DNA of 64,000 bases, taken from positions 310,001-374,000 of the forward strand of contig JALMLS010000216.1 in NCBI GenBank assembly GCA_038496445.1. The letters are read 5' to 3'. Shown piece by piece: positions 1 through 12,200 of this stretch. A program made the position numbers and the translations under genes. A model generated the notes under the pieces. That model made no database searches. It worked only from the letters and a program-made list of their open reading frames with translations, and was not told the origin of the DNA. Numbering within the stretch: the stretch's first letter is position 1; every line of letters starts with the position of its first letter. Origin of the DNA: Trichosphaerium sp. ATCC 40318. Lineage: Eukaryota > Discosea > Flabellinia > Trichosidae.

Positions 1-34
1 TATTTACAGATATGTACATTTTGCTTGTGGAGCA

Positions 35-554
35 TTAAAAGGAATCTAAGACACGCAATCCCTTGGCATAATCTTCCACTTCTAAAAAAAGATTATTTTT
101 AATCAGCGAAATAAGAATTTGTCAAAGTACCTGGAGGCAGTGCCTTTTTAGCTCTAACGCGTCGGCGACGCTTATGGGACCTCTTTGATTGTATTTGATG
201 AGCTTTTTTCTTACGGTTCATCGAACGAAGCTCTAACCAGTCTTTTCCGTCAGTACCCATGTACGCTAAAGAGAATAAGTATTTTCGGGCAAAAAGTTTT
301 TTGTATTTGACAAACCTCTGCTTCTAGCAAGTTTTGTTTGTAAAGACGTCCTTGATAGCATTGGGCTTTTACCCCCATAGCTTTTACGTAGTTTTCTAGG
401 GCTATCCATTTGCTTTGATGATGGGGAGAATATCAGAAATAATAAATCTCGTGAAGTACTTATTGGGAAATTTAGCTAGATTTTTAAGATAGCGTTTCGT
501 GTCACGTGAGACCGCGTATAAAACGTTGAAGATCATTACAGAAACTACTTTCAT
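35..554 (-). CDS. small basic protein, unrecognised, about four exons
   Basis: Reading the minus strand, exons join in phase across short GT-AG introns. The protein has about 130 residues. An N-terminal segment includes RYLKNLAKFPN. A middle segment includes KWIALENYVKAMGVKAQCYQG. A strongly basic stretch follows (KRSHKRRRRVRAKKALPP), and the last short exon ends in KGLRVLDSF and a TAA. The basic run would suit a nuclear or RNA-binding protein, but I do not recognise the family. The start at 554 is the nearest in-frame ATG and could be wrong; the junction around 265-320 is the least certain. Confidence is moderate that this is a gene and low on function. Confidence 0.5.
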
Positions 555-998
555 GATGACATGAAGCTAACGAACTTCCGCAACTAACGCAAGGTAAAAA
601 ACTTAGAGAACAAGTACCAAAAAGGATACGATGCTCCAACAACAACAAAATAATTCCGTTTACTTTAACTAAAGAACTTCTTTGTAGAAGTTACTCTGTC
701 ATGATCCTAGCGCACAAGCGCGCTCTCACAGATCCGTAATAGTACTGCATAATTTTCAAACCTAAATGCCGGATGTGCAGTTTAATACTTAGAGAATAAC
801 TTTAGGTACAAAAACCATTCTACTACACAACCCAAGAACTCTGTAACGCTGTCAACTTTATGTTTATTGTTTGGGTTTTTGTGCTTACAAAGCTTCTAGC
901 ACAATTGAATAGAGCGGAATATAAACTCTACTTAATTGTACACCATAACTAACTCCATATATAACATGGAAAGATTGCCAGCAATACCACTATTTAGG

Positions 999-2465
999 TC
1001 AGCATCTTGGCATAATTTTCACGCTTGTTTTGCTCTCTGTGTTAATGCTTTTCTCTTTACCGTGTAGTTTATTAGATGATTTTATTATATCACCTAAGCT
1101 CTCCAATGCAAATTGAGGCTGTGGTATCGAAAACGCTCGAGGACTTTCCAAATCTTCTAACACGAAATCACTTTCTTCTGACAAAGCATCAGCATCGCTT
1201 TCTTCAATTTCAAAGTCTTCACTCTCCACAACACCGTCCACAATATCTTCAATGATACTACCGCTACGCCTTACATATCTACAACCTTCTATTCCGAACC
1301 AAGCTTGGAATCTAAACGAATCCATAGCCACCTTTAACAAAAAGTAAGTACATAAAAGACATCTTATAATCAAATGAGTACCTTCGGAAACGGTGTGCGA
1401 ATTATCTCGCGTATATTTCTTTTGTTTAGACAAGCTTCAATAAACTCAATAAAAATGAAAGTGACACTACGTGTATCATCTAAAAGGCGCCTAGCTAACT
1501 CCATGTGTGATTCATTAACAACATCTCTATTCAAATCGAACATAAACTGTGCATGCTTCCCTCTTATAGTAAGCTTCGGGACTTTACCATACACAAGGGA
1601 ACCTCCAAGAGCAAGCTCCATACCAAGGCTTAAAGAAAATATTAGTATCATCAACACAAGGAAACATAACATCCACAAAAAAAACGCACCATCCAACTGC
1701 GAAGACATCACTTTTTGGAGTCCAACCGTTCTCTGAAGCGTCAAAGTCCAGATATCCAATAGTTGATTTACTACTATAAACAGAACTCTGGAAGTAAAGG
1801 AAGGCGTTACCAAAATCACATATCTTAACGTATCCACCAGGCATAATTAGTACATTTTCTCCTTTGATATCAGAGTGTACAATACCACACTCGTGTATGT
1901 GATACAGTCCACGTAATACTTGAACTAGGATATGTCCTATAGCTTCAAGACTCATACCTGCTTTTGCCAATGTACTAGAGTTACAATAGGCTACAGGGTA
2001 GACGATAAAAGCGTATTCATTTGCTGCAAAAATGTTGTTGATTGGGAGAACAAAGCTCGATTTTGAGTCTCTTAAACAAGCAATTTGTAGTTGCGCCTCG
2101 TAGTTCTTAACAAGAAAAAGCGTTAGCATCGTTTTAGACTAGAATTAAAAAAACGGTTTTCTTACCACCGAGTCAAGGTTATCTAGGCCTGCAAATACCT
2201 TAATGGCAACCTCAGTACCATCGTTAACGCTCTCAGCATAATAGACTGATCCAGTATCACTTTTGAATAAAGCGTTAAAGCCAAAAATAGGAAAGTGACT
2301 AAAAAAGAACAAAAAAGAAGTTACAGATTTGTTTTTGTCTTACCTTTCGTTAATTAGTGAATAGAAGTTGTATACTCCAGCAGCCATTGATGATTGTTGA
2401 GGTAGATGATCAGGGAGGCTAAACGCTACTTTATGGGCGTTATAGTGGTCGATAGTATGAAACAT
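999..2465 (-). CDS. protein kinase with altered HRD motif and acidic C-tail
   Basis: Five exons give a protein of about 430 residues. Visible kinase motifs, in order: the ATP-lysine strand EVAIKVF, the catalytic loop HSDIKGEN, the metal-binding ICDFGNA, and the helix-F region DVFAVG. The intron after that glycine removes an apparent frame break. The HRD arginine is serine here, which is unusual and may weaken activation-loop control; the catalytic Asp, Lys and Asn are kept. After the kinase fold comes an acidic tail (IVDGVVESEDFEIEESDADA). The gene is a clear paralogue of the kinase at 12695-13810, with the same intron position after the VG of helix F. Group assignment within the kinases is not possible by eye. 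It is probably cytosolic; no signal peptide or membrane span is seen. Confidence 0.8.
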
Positions 2466-2791
2466 GGCGTCGACTGTCGGAAATTGGCGGTAAACGGTTT
2501 GCTTCTTAATTTTTAAGACTTTTTAGTTGAAAAAAACAGCATTTTGCTTTCAGTTCTGAAACTTGAGATTAGCAGCATTTGAGGGCGCTACGTTGCTACC
2601 TGGTAGGCTTGTTGGAGAGTTTGTAGCCACGGCTGTGGTTTATCTAGTTGATAGAGTCCTAGCTGTAGAAACACTTCTGCTACTCTAGTGTAGGAGTTCC
2701 TCTGCTTGTGGACGCAATTTTCAGAGCGTATAAAGCTGAACGTAACAAACTTATTACTACACGTGTAGGCGGTTAATCATTTTGGCTTTAT

Positions 2792-3025
2792 TCAAGGTTG
2801 AAGGTAAATACAGCGGTAGGAACCATTGACGAGGAACAAGGACTTTTTTGAGCTATGCCTGTGGGTTGTCGCGTTTTTGTCGATGATGAAGACAGTGCCG
2901 CCACCCATTTCTGATACAATCTTTCCGCAATCTGCGCCGTACAACTCCAATAAATTCTTAAACCTTAGAGTAGTATTGGTATCGTTAATCCAATCGTGTT
3001 CGATTTTTAGACCCGAGAGATTCAT
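2792..3025 (-). CDS. possible small protein, unrecognised
   Basis: A 77-codon frame begins at an ATG at 3025 (MNLSGLKIEHDWINDTNTTL) and includes LLELYGADCGKIVSEMGGGT. The composition looks protein-like and a CACGTG palindrome lies just upstream of the ATG (about 3040). An overlapping plus-strand frame is also open, so the coding strand is not certain. No family is recognised. It may be the first exon of a longer spliced gene ending near 2790. Confidence 0.3.
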   Translation of the reverse strand: MNLSGLKIEHDWINDTNTTLRFKNLLELYGADCGKIVSEMGGGTVFIIDKNATTHRHSSKKSLFLVNGSYRCIYLQP

Positions 3026-3089
3026 GGCTTCTATTGTTTGTTCACGTGGTTAACTGATAGTCGCCAAAGGTCAATTAAGGATTTGAACA

Positions 3090-3640
3090 TGGCTTATTGC
3101 TTTGGAGAAGCTTTAGCCATTTACAAAAGTATTTTGACAACACGTCTCTAAACAACGTGCAGTTTTTGTGCACACTTTCACAACAATTTGTATTTTGAAT
3201 TGAGGAATCTACACTACTCGGAGCCTCAAGCATGTTTCCTCATTTTTTTCACCTTTAACTTTTTTTTTTTAATGCTCATCTGGCTTAGGATGCTATTGCA
3301 CAGTACAAAGCAGCCATTGCTCGTAAGCAATGGATGTATACTGAAGGAATAATTAATGCCATTCGACATACTTATCGGTATTATGCTCCTGTTAGCTATG
3401 CACGTATGATGTTAGGCTTATTACCTAAGCTCTTTTCGAATGACGAAAAATCAGCCAACTACGTGACAGTGTGTTACATTTATTGTCCGTATCGTTCAAG
3501 TTTGCGAAACTTTACAACTTTTTGCAGTTTCTGACTTTTGGTTTTCGAGTTTAGTCAGATCTGACAGATCTTGCAAGTTCGGTGTATCCTTACCGAACTG
3601 AAAATTTGCTAGAACTAGCAGGTATGTTTGAAATGTGATT
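3090..3640 (+). CDS. possible spliced small gene, unresolved
   Basis: A short frame from the ATG at 3090 (MAYCFGEALAIYKSILTTRL) is followed, after a T-rich stretch ending in TTAG near 3289, by an open exon with DAIAQYKAAIARKQWMYTEG and YAPVSYARMMLGLLPKLFSN. The first and second parts do not join in phase with any donor I could find, so the first exon may be elsewhere. Helical, Ala/Tyr-rich segments recall TPR-like repeats, but this is only an impression. No function is assigned. Confidence 0.25.
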
Positions 3641-3672
3641 CACGCTATTGGAGGCTTGCTGGGCGGAAAATT

Positions 3673-4227
3673 CATGAATTTGCACTGCCCACGTGATTTT
3701 AAAACCCAATATTATTTTATTTTACATTTTTAGTACGGTTACATGGCCCGTACCACAATATCGCCTCCAGATATACTTTGAGCGATTTTGAAATTAATCT
3801 TTGCGGTTTTTTCCCTTTTGATACGCCTTTACGCTATTTATGTCTCAGCACTAACGCGTGGCGGCGTAGTACGTTAGCCAACAAATAACAAGTCCTACCT
3901 TTTGGTATTGTTTGGCTCCTTTGGACGCTTCTTTGGTGAGTGTAGCATTTACAAGCGCCTACGTAAAATACTGCTATAGTCTTGTTAGATGCTTTTGACA
4001 TTGTATTTTTTTCTTGCCTTAATGTACGTAAGCACGGCAAGCAAGGTACATTGACTGGAGTTGTGGAACGTGATGCACTCATATTGCAAGCAAGCTCAAT
4101 TTCTATACTAAATGCACATAAAGTCCAATTAGTCATCGGAAAACTACATTTTCCATTGCCAAAAAAAATAGTTTTCCCGAAGCTTGAAATGTATTTCAAC
4201 AAACTACCACCCTTGTTGTACGGTTAA
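3673..4227 (+). CDS. hypothetical spliced protein
   Basis: The first exon (MNLHCP) joins in phase over a 43-base intron to an exon reading RLHGPYHNIASRYTLSDFEI. A later exon encodes DAFDIVFFSCLNVRKHGKQG, then LVIGKLHFPLPKKIVFPKLE, and ends NKLPPLLYG with a stop at 4227. The join near 3870-3895 is not solved: the only simple solution needs an intron of about 24 bases, well below the usual size here. No domain is recognised. Confidence 0.4.
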
Positions 4228-4378
4228 ATTCATAGTGTGTTTTTGGCGTTCAAAATCTCTGGAAGGACAGTTCAGAGAATCACAAGAATGAAACTTCATA
4301 ATATTTGATTAAAAAACACGACCTCCAAACACAAACCAAACAAACAACTACTCCTGACCCATCGTTTCAAAAACCAAA

Positions 4379-4715
4379 ATGAAACTAGTATTGCTGTTCG
4401 CTGTTGTTCTTTGCTTATACATTATCGGTTCTGAATCAGTTTGCCCTGTATGCTCACGGAGATACAGTACGTCAATATAAACACTACTCGATTGATGACA
4501 AACAAAATGATTGTTTTATGTTAACGATGATTATAGAACTGGACAGTGGTGAGTTTTTGTGTAAGCAACGTGTCCTAGCTTGCCCTAAAAAGAGTTATTC
4601 GGGAGTTAACAAGATCTCAGGATCAAAGAAATGCAAACCATGTATTGCTCGTGGATGCGGTGGCATTACTGTAGTCATTGGTGGCAATACCTTCCAAGGT
4701 TGCCTGTTTCAATAA
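4379..4715 (+). CDS. secreted cysteine-rich small protein
   Basis: Two exons joined across a GTACGT...TATAG intron (about 4467-4536) give roughly 90 residues. The N-terminus (MKLVLLFAVVLCLYIIGSES) is a typical signal peptide. The mature part is rich in cysteines spaced as CPVC, LCK, ACP, KCKPC, RGCGG and GCLF, so it is probably a disulfide-stabilised secreted peptide. No family is recognised; a defence, signalling or wall role is possible but not shown. AT-rich sequence follows the stop. Confidence 0.65.
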
Positions 4716-4980
4716 AACCTATTGTCATTTTCTCCATTCTTGTAGACCACTACCAAGTATCACAGCAGTAGGTTTTTTATGCTCGTAAAAAACTAAGAAA
4801 GAAAAACAATTGTAGCCATTATTAGTTCACTCTTTACTTGTATCTTCATCTACATGTGCTTCAATTAATCGTTTGAAATACTCTAGTGCAAAGGCAGGTA
4901 CCACGCCAGTAGTATATTGAACTTGACCAAAACAGGCCTGTTTTCGGTTTGCAGAATTTTGCATCAAACGCCACATTTAC

Positions 4981-5950
4981 ATGGGAAACAGACAACAAAA
5001 GTACTTTACGCATAATTCACGCGTAATTAACCGTTCTAGAATGTCAGTTAATATGTTTGAAGTTCTTCCTCGTGAAATGGTGCTAAAAGTACTCGAACTC
5101 GTACCAGAGACAACAGTAGTCAAGCTTGCGCGCGTATGCCAGTGTTGGAGAGAAGAACTCTCAAATAGCCCAATATGGCGCTATAAGTACTTGGAAAGCG
5201 CTAGTCAAGTGCCGAAAGCTTTAATTCTTGAGGGTTTGACGCCTACAACGTGGAAAAAGTATTTATTAAAGCGCAGAGCGTTTTACAACGTAGATATGAT
5301 CCTCGATGATGGCTCAAAGGTAATGAACGGACTATCTGACCTAAAACCGTTTAATTTTCTGAAAACAGGTTTACATTTCCAAAATACATATCACCGACCC
5401 ACCAGGAGTAACTCTATGTGGTGGACCATCTAAAAAAGAGAACGACAAATTAATAGCGGGCATTAGGAAGAAGAAAAATACTTGGGTTATTGACCCTCAG
5501 AGAACAACACGTGGAAAGTATGAGTACCTCCCTACACATACATGTGTTATTGATCTCATGCAAGGATGCAAATATGTACGTTGTACTTAAAAAAGCGTTA
5601 TTTTATGTGAAAAATTAGTTTGAACTTTTTTTTTTTTTTTGGCATTGCACTTCTCCTTTATTATGTCACGTGGTATGCAGGTTCTGTAAATATTTTAAGT
5701 GTAGTCTTTTCAAAATACACATCTTTCGCGTCTGACAGATTCCCATGCATCGTACCACCGCAGGTGTTTTATGAGCAGAATGTCTTACTTATTTTTGTTT
5801 TAGGAAGGATCAACGCTTACTGTTGTATTTTGGTCTAACTTGCCTGAATTACACCTTCGAAATTCTACACTAGTCGATACAATATACCCAATAGTCAGAG
5901 GGATACCTTATAAAGAAAAGAAATATACATGGACAATCGATGATTGGTAA
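4981..5950 (+). CDS. F-box protein
   Basis: Four exons. Residues about 25-65 form an F-box: FEVLPREMVLKVLELVPETT, then VKLARVCQCWREELSNSPIW, the pattern that binds Skp1 in SCF ubiquitin ligases. The exon after the first intron reads VYISKIHITDPPGVTLCGGP, then ENDKLIAGIRKKKNTWVIDP. A middle exon (SVNILSVVFSKYTSFASDRF) and a last exon (STLTVVFWSNLPELHLRN, ending TWTIDDW) complete a C-terminal substrate-binding region of unknown fold. The intron at about 5320-5369 explains the frame break after DDGSK. By family knowledge it would recruit a target for ubiquitination; the target is unknown. Confidence 0.75.
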
Positions 5951-6428
5951 CAATAAAGATAAAATAAATTAAATAATTTATTTTATTTTTACTTTTTTGG
6001 TTGTTTGCGAACTAAGTGTTCATGTGCAGCTTCACTCTTTTGGTTTTTTTGCGAAATATCTTTGATCACTCTTTCCTTGTCGACTTACTTATGGCTAACG
6101 AAACTTCTTTTCTACAATACTTTGTAACATATCTCAAGATTACACTAAGTAACTTGGAGAAATAACGAGTGGAAAAAAATACATATGGCAACAGTTTAGA
6201 TTACAAAATCAGAAGCCACCACGCCTGCATCACGCCAGTGAATATTCATAAATGAATATATGAGTAAGACATTAGGGACAATGAATGTGCTTGTATTCAC
6301 AACGGAATAACATTACTAATGTGCCTTACGAGTTTTTTTTCTCACATTCATGTTTTCAGAGAAAACTTAGTGAAGCGTCATGAGCTCACTTATCACAATT
6401 GAACTCATTTTTTTGAAACTCTAAATAA

Positions 6429-7725
6429 ATGGCATCAACACATACTGATTTTTCCAATGCAGTAGCAAATATGATCGAAGAGCTTACGGAAGATGAACGA
6501 GAGGCATTCAATACTATATGCACTGAACCAATAGCTTCAGGTTACGTTTTTAGACATACTACGCCTACAGGGGCCCTAAATTAGGAGTTTATGCTTATAT
6601 TGGTTACTCGTTATCTTATGTTCATGTCTAGGCATAAGCAAAGTGTACTTAATAGCGTGCCTTATCTATTGCGATCTGAACATTGAGAAAACTATTGAAA
6701 TGTTAAAAAAATACAAAGACTTCTTGAAGAGATACAACTTTGAAAAAGTACCTGAATTATCAACATGTAGTTACATTATGGAGTGTGGGTATGGTGCTAC
6801 TGTATAGGACTAATAAGCTTCTCCAGAAATGGGGTAGTGCTTAAGAGTTAAAAATGTAGTTCAAGAAAAATGTATCACCTGATTGTTTTGATAGTGCTCT
6901 TTGGATGGTTCGTGGATGCCAAGCAAAAGATGGAAAGTATATAGCATATGCCATACCTTCCAAACTAGATATGTACAAGTGTGGATATGAAAAGGTTGTT
7001 GAAGGGCTATTATGGTACAAGCACAAATGTGCTAGCAATACACATTACTAATTGGGTTTCTAGGTTTATGACATATGGACTTTGTTTAGAAAGGTACCAA
7101 ACAGTATTCCGTTGCAAAACCTCTACTCGCCTTTAATAAGTGTTAAAAAAAACCAAAATAAGCATTACACTCGCTGATGGAGAACTCACTTCATCACTGC
7201 AAAATATCTTAGTTCCTAACACGAAATGAAGTGTAGATGCACAAAGAAAAGGTGTTGTAGTTGTTCAAGATATGAAGGATTTTAGTCTATCTCTTGTTGA
7301 CTATAGATTTGCTTCAGTAGCGCTGGATATACAAGTACACTTTGTAATTGAAAACACCAGGCTTACCTCTTTTATCATAGGCTAATTTTCCTGTTCAAGT
7401 CAAAGAGATCATAGTAGTCAATGCTCCATTTTATTTCTCTGCAATTTTGACTGTTGCTAGACTTTTCCTTGCACCAAGCATAATTAATTGTGTATGTAAG
7501 CAATTGTTTTCTGACGGTTTAACCAAAGAAGCATATTAGATTAAGCTAGTAACAATGGAGTCTTTACAACAGTACATTAGCAAGGATAACTTACATACTC
7601 ATTTCAGTGGAGAGAAAGTATTCGATTCAGGTGCTAAAGTTCTTTGAAGTATAGAATACTAACGTTTACATGAAGGCGCGTGGGTAGAATCTATAAAGCA
7701 ATTTAAAAACAAGCGAGAGTTTTAA
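6429..7725 (+). CDS. CRAL-TRIO (Sec14-like) lipid-binding protein
   Basis: No single long frame exists, but about eight exons join in phase. The order matches the family: an N-terminal helical region (IEELTEDEREAF; CDLNIEKTIEMLKKYKDFLK), then the lipid-binding pocket with GVVVVQDMKDFSLSLVDYRF, FPVQVKEIIVVNAPFYFSAI, and MESLQQYISKDNLHTHFSG, ending KNKREF. CRAL-TRIO proteins carry hydrophobic ligands such as phosphoinositides, tocopherol or retinal between membranes. The many in-frame stops all fall inside short GT-AG introns, one with a TACTAAC-like branch site, so I judge the gene intact rather than a pseudogene. The ligand cannot be predicted. Confidence 0.8.
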
Positions 7726-8223
7726 TGATCCATAATGTGTCATTCATGAAAAATGAATATGGTAGTATAACGCCACGACTACATTACAAAAATTGTGTAA
7801 TTTCGCAGTTTTTTATTTCACCAAATGCTTTGCGCTGTTCTACATTACTCACAATTTCTGTGCCAAATTCACATATACGTTATACGTTTTGCTGGCTAAA
7901 CTTGCGTACAAGGAGTTGAATCTTTTGTTGTTTCTGTACGAGTTGTGAGTGTTGAGACCGCCAATGTTGCTCAATGATTTTTTTTACGTGAACAAAATAG
8001 CCTATTCGGACTTTTACACGTGAAATGATAACTCTTTTATTTTTGACAAATACCGTGTTTGTGAGCAACATATCTAATGGGGGCTTGTAAGATAATTTTT
8101 AAAAAGAAAATTTCAAGTTTACATGGAGTATATGACGTACACGTGATTCACACGGATATTTCTTGTTTGCAAATACCTGCATTCATACAAATAACAACAA
8201 CACAAGCATCAAAGCAACAAAAA
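7726..8223 (+). other. intergenic, no gene seen
   Basis: AT-rich spacer between the CRAL-TRIO gene and the next gene. Short frames of about 64 codons occur on both strands without family signals. Two CACGTG palindromes lie near 8018 and 8140, the second about 80 bases before the next ATG. Confidence 0.5.
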
Positions 8224-8894
8224 ATGGCATTTCAGGCAGCAGCAACAGCATTTGCTGTAGAGCAAGGTAAATGACTTCATTCGCTTTGTCGATCTATAAA
8301 CCACCACGCTAAAAGCGTATTAACGCCCTCGACACAATTGTGAGGTGGAACTACTATTCTGTTTTGTTTGATGAGATTTTATTCTTTTGACATGTTCAGT
8401 TTTTAACACAATTCAAGGCGTTGATATTGGTACTACTCTACTGGACAGGTTCAAGAAAAACATTTTTGGAGATGGTAGAGCAACTCGTAGTGTTGATGTT
8501 ATAGTCGTAAACAAAACAGCTCAAAAACTCCGTCTAGTTAAAGCACCTCAACCAAAAGACAACTCGGATGGTTCAGGTACGTAGAAAAAAGAAAAAAAAA
8601 TCACAATTGACAAAAACAAGTTCTAATCTCGTCTCAGGCATATGGACCAGTAAAGCCCTTCCTCCTACAGATATTGCTCCAAATACTGAAGAAGGTTATG
8701 GGTGTGAGAGTAATGGTTTTATGACTGGTGTAACACAAGCCAAAGCGTGGTATACAAATGATAAAGGAACGGAATACTGCTTGACTGTTTCAAACCCATA
8801 CGCAGGATCAAACCATAGTGAAGCTACGCCAGATAGCGTTCTGGTTATTCAAGGAGGTGGCGATAATTGTATCGTCAAGTTTGTAATAAGATGA
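8224..8894 (+). CDS. small beta-sandwich protein, aegerolysin-like (tentative)
   Basis: Three exons (introns about 8265-8399 and 8577-8638) give about 150 residues without a signal peptide. Segments include RATRSVDVIVVNKTAQKLRL, GIWTSKALPPTDIAPNTEEG, SNGFMTGVTQAKAWYTN and SNPYAGSNHSEATPDSVL. The order of beta strands and the WTS..PP..I.P / SNGF..G / NPYAGSN pattern resembles the aegerolysin family and related small membrane-binding proteins of fungi, bacteria and protists, some of which bind sphingolipids. The match is by eye only. The protein could equally be a lectin-like or crystallin-like protein. No toxic activity can be claimed. Confidence 0.5.
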
Positions 8895-9211
8895 AGAGCA
8901 GTAAATCGCTCTTTGTCTTCACTTGTATTTTTTTTTTTCACCACCAAAGACGTGCTTGTGAAAGTCAAGTTATCCAAAGAATAATAAAAAAAATGCATTT
9001 TGTCAACTTCTTCTTTTTTGAGTTATATCTCTTCTCTTTCAGTCCTTATTCAACGTATTCATTCTTACTACGATACTATTTATTTATATAAATCGTTGTA
9101 TTTAAGTAATTCCTAGTTGTGTGATAAAGTAAAGAAGAAAAACTTGAGACAAAATCGATTGGATTGTAAAAAATTTCTTCTTGATGTTTTTGTTTATTTT
9201 TTCAAAAACGC

Positions 9212-12200
9212 TCATAGCAGAGCACAAACTACTGTAATAAATACAAATATAGTTACATTAAGGAACACTGAATTGCTTCTTTCATTTTCTATAGGCCTTT
9301 CTTTACTTCTTGTCACTGTAGGTGGTTCAGGTGTGCTAACACCTGTAACTGTTACAGTAGGTGTAATCGTATTTATAGTTTCTGTAACTCTTGTAGAGTT
9401 ACCAAGGAAGTTCTCTACTAATTCTGTAGGATCTGGAGGTCCTACAAGGACATAAGTTTAACGCTGTATGAAAAGGTACTATTGTCACAGTGACATACCT
9501 GCACCAGAAAGTGTTACTGTAACTGTAGTTGATGCTTGACGTTTTGATGTAATTGTTTCTTCTTGTTCTATTGATGTTAACCCTACATCTACTCTAACAG
9601 CTCTTGCTATTGCGTCTTGAATAACTGTGAGTACACTCCCATCTAATGGGAATGCTCTTTGGACTATCACAATGATAGAAGCGGCTACAATCGATGTTAA
9701 CAACAAAAGAAAAAGGAAACGTCAAGCTCGAGGATGAACGTAGGCTTACCCGTTGTATTACATCTTGTCGTCATATTGGCACTGTCAAAGCTTACTATAC
9801 CTTCACCAAGGGTCCACGTGCCAAAACCTCCACTGAAACTAAGTCTGTACTGTCCAGGAGAAGGAAAGAACGGAGCTGTTTCAGGAAAAGAAGTAGGTTG
9901 TGCTGATAAATCCGTTCCAGATGGTGCAACAATAAGATTATCTGGACCAACCTCTACTGTTCTTGGAACGTCCTTTTTAAATGTTAATTTTTATCTATCG
10001 AATACTGTCGTACTGTATCCCATGCTAATATAGCAATAAAACTGTTTTGACTCACTTCCAATACGCAATCAACACGTGGTGTTAGCTATTTACAAGGTTA
10101 ATCATGTATTGTATGATTTTTCTCTTTAGTACCCTAGTTGTTGGTTGTACAACAACTGGTGATAGAGTTGTTGGTGCTATTGAAGGCATTGTCGGTGATT
10201 GGGGTACGTTTGGAGCAACACTTGTTGGGGCCAATGTCGGAGTCAATGTTGTTGGTGATTGGGGTGCGGTTGGAGCAACAGTTGTTGGTGATTGGGGTAC
10301 GGTTGGAGTAATTGTTGTTGGTGATTGGGTTGGAGCAACAGTTGTTGGTGGTATTGTTGTTGGGTTAGATACAGGTGCCACGGTAGACGGCGTTACCTCT
10401 TGGGAGTAATGTTAACAGAATGTGTTTAGTAGTAATTATTACCTATACAATCGAAAACATTGCTATCAGGTGTCAAGAATGCAATCTCTTGCAACATGTC
10501 ACTAGTGAACGTAACAATCTAAATAACGTATAAGACTAATAAAAAGGCTAGAAACAATCTAGGTGGAAAAGAAACTTTCTCGTACCACAATCACACAGAA
10601 TTCTTTGGAAAAAGTAGCTTGTATACTTCTAGGTACATCTGACGTAGATATTGGTAGTGTAGTAGACATATTCTGTGTACAATGTTAGTAGTGTACACTC
10701 CCCAAGAACGCGACAAGAAGAGTTTCTTTGACTGATGAAAATCTTTTAAAAAAGATACCGAAAAAAAAGCATTCAGCTTACTGTTTTTCTTCCTGTGGCT
10801 GTAATGGATCCTGGCTGCGCAAAGAAAGAAACAAAGGAATCCTCAACAGCCAAAATTGAATGCCCATCTGCCATAGGAAGTCCAGTGGTTGAGTCAACTT
10901 GGTTTATCTCGCATATGGTATCGGTGTAGTTGTAGGAGAATGTATTTAACTCTCCTGGCACTGATAAGTGCATTAGAAGAGTCTTTTCATCTGTGTTCAC
11001 TGCCGCTGAAACAAAAGACACAGTCCCTGCATGCTCGGAAATAGGAGATCCCTAACAAATAAATCAAAAACAATCACTCGCAGTAGAAGATAGCAAATTA
11101 TCGTACAGTAGGATATTGAAGAAATACTGATGCACCAGCATCATACTGAACTTCAACGTTACAATTATCGTTCAATACAAAAAAAAGTGGATCACTATTT
11201 AAAGAACCACTGTATTCGGCTAAATAATAGTACAATTAGAAAGCAGAAAAAAAGAGGTAAAAAAATAGAGAATACTATCACATTCACGTACTTCGAACTA
11301 CACTTGATGAATTATCGGGAAGTATTAAAGTCGTTAGTGTAGCATCTATATCACTTACTAGCGAATGTGTAGCAAGGATAAGAAATTCGTCTGGACCTAT
11401 TTTTTGACGTGATTAGTTCATAGATTCTAGAAGCCAAGGGTTAAGCGTATTTATATGCTTACCTGTTTGATGACCTGTGTAACTGTGTGCGGTATCGGTA
11501 GTTATATTTCTAGTAGTCCTTTCTTGTATGGTCTAAGAATAAAGTAAGAATTCCGACCGTCAAAGTTCTGAGCATCACTTGCCATATTTGGTAAAAGCTC
11601 AAAATGTCCAACAACTCCCTGACCATTTTCTGTAGTATACATAACTAATAGTTCTGATGCATTTGTGAAGGAAACAATCTTTGGGTTCGAGATATCCTCC
11701 TTAAAAAACGGCGTAAACGTCGAACTTCCAAGCATTAAATCTACGAACAGAAAAAAACTTTGTCAGAAAACAATTTACATTTTAAATAGAATACTACTAA
11801 CCTTCAGGTGTGAACACATAAATAGCCATACCTTCATCAAAAGCCCTTTTAGTTACTGCGTCTATAACTATAAACAAATGCGTAAGTTAAAGCTATTTGA
11901 GGTTGTTTCAGTTATAATTGTTGGTGAAACTAACTGTTTATATTTTCGAGACCAAAAAAGAACATACAAGCTGGTGAAACATATATAAAGTATGGAACGC
12001 CTCCAATACGCCCAAAAGCGATATCTGGCTCCCCTTCAGCTAGTTTGTCACTAAACGAAGTAAAAGCGCCTGCCAGTAAGAATGTATTGTTTGCAGGCGT
12101 TGTAAAAGTAGCCAGAGTAGCTAGGATAGATATAAATAAACAATTAGTTCAGACTTTTAGTACAATAGTACAAACAGCATAAAACGATCCCTATCACTAC

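Noticed and set aside
6429-7725. Interpretation as a pseudogene because of many stops
   Set aside because: All stops fall in short GT-AG introns and the exons join in phase through a complete CRAL-TRIO domain.
8567-8600. Short exon with poly-lysine (RRKKKKKSQ)
   Set aside because: It is the 5' end of a GTACGT intron.
10104-10409. Plus-strand Gly/Val-rich open frame
   Set aside because: Antisense shadow of the Thr/Pro stalk on the minus strand, which is in frame with a spliced surface-protein gene.
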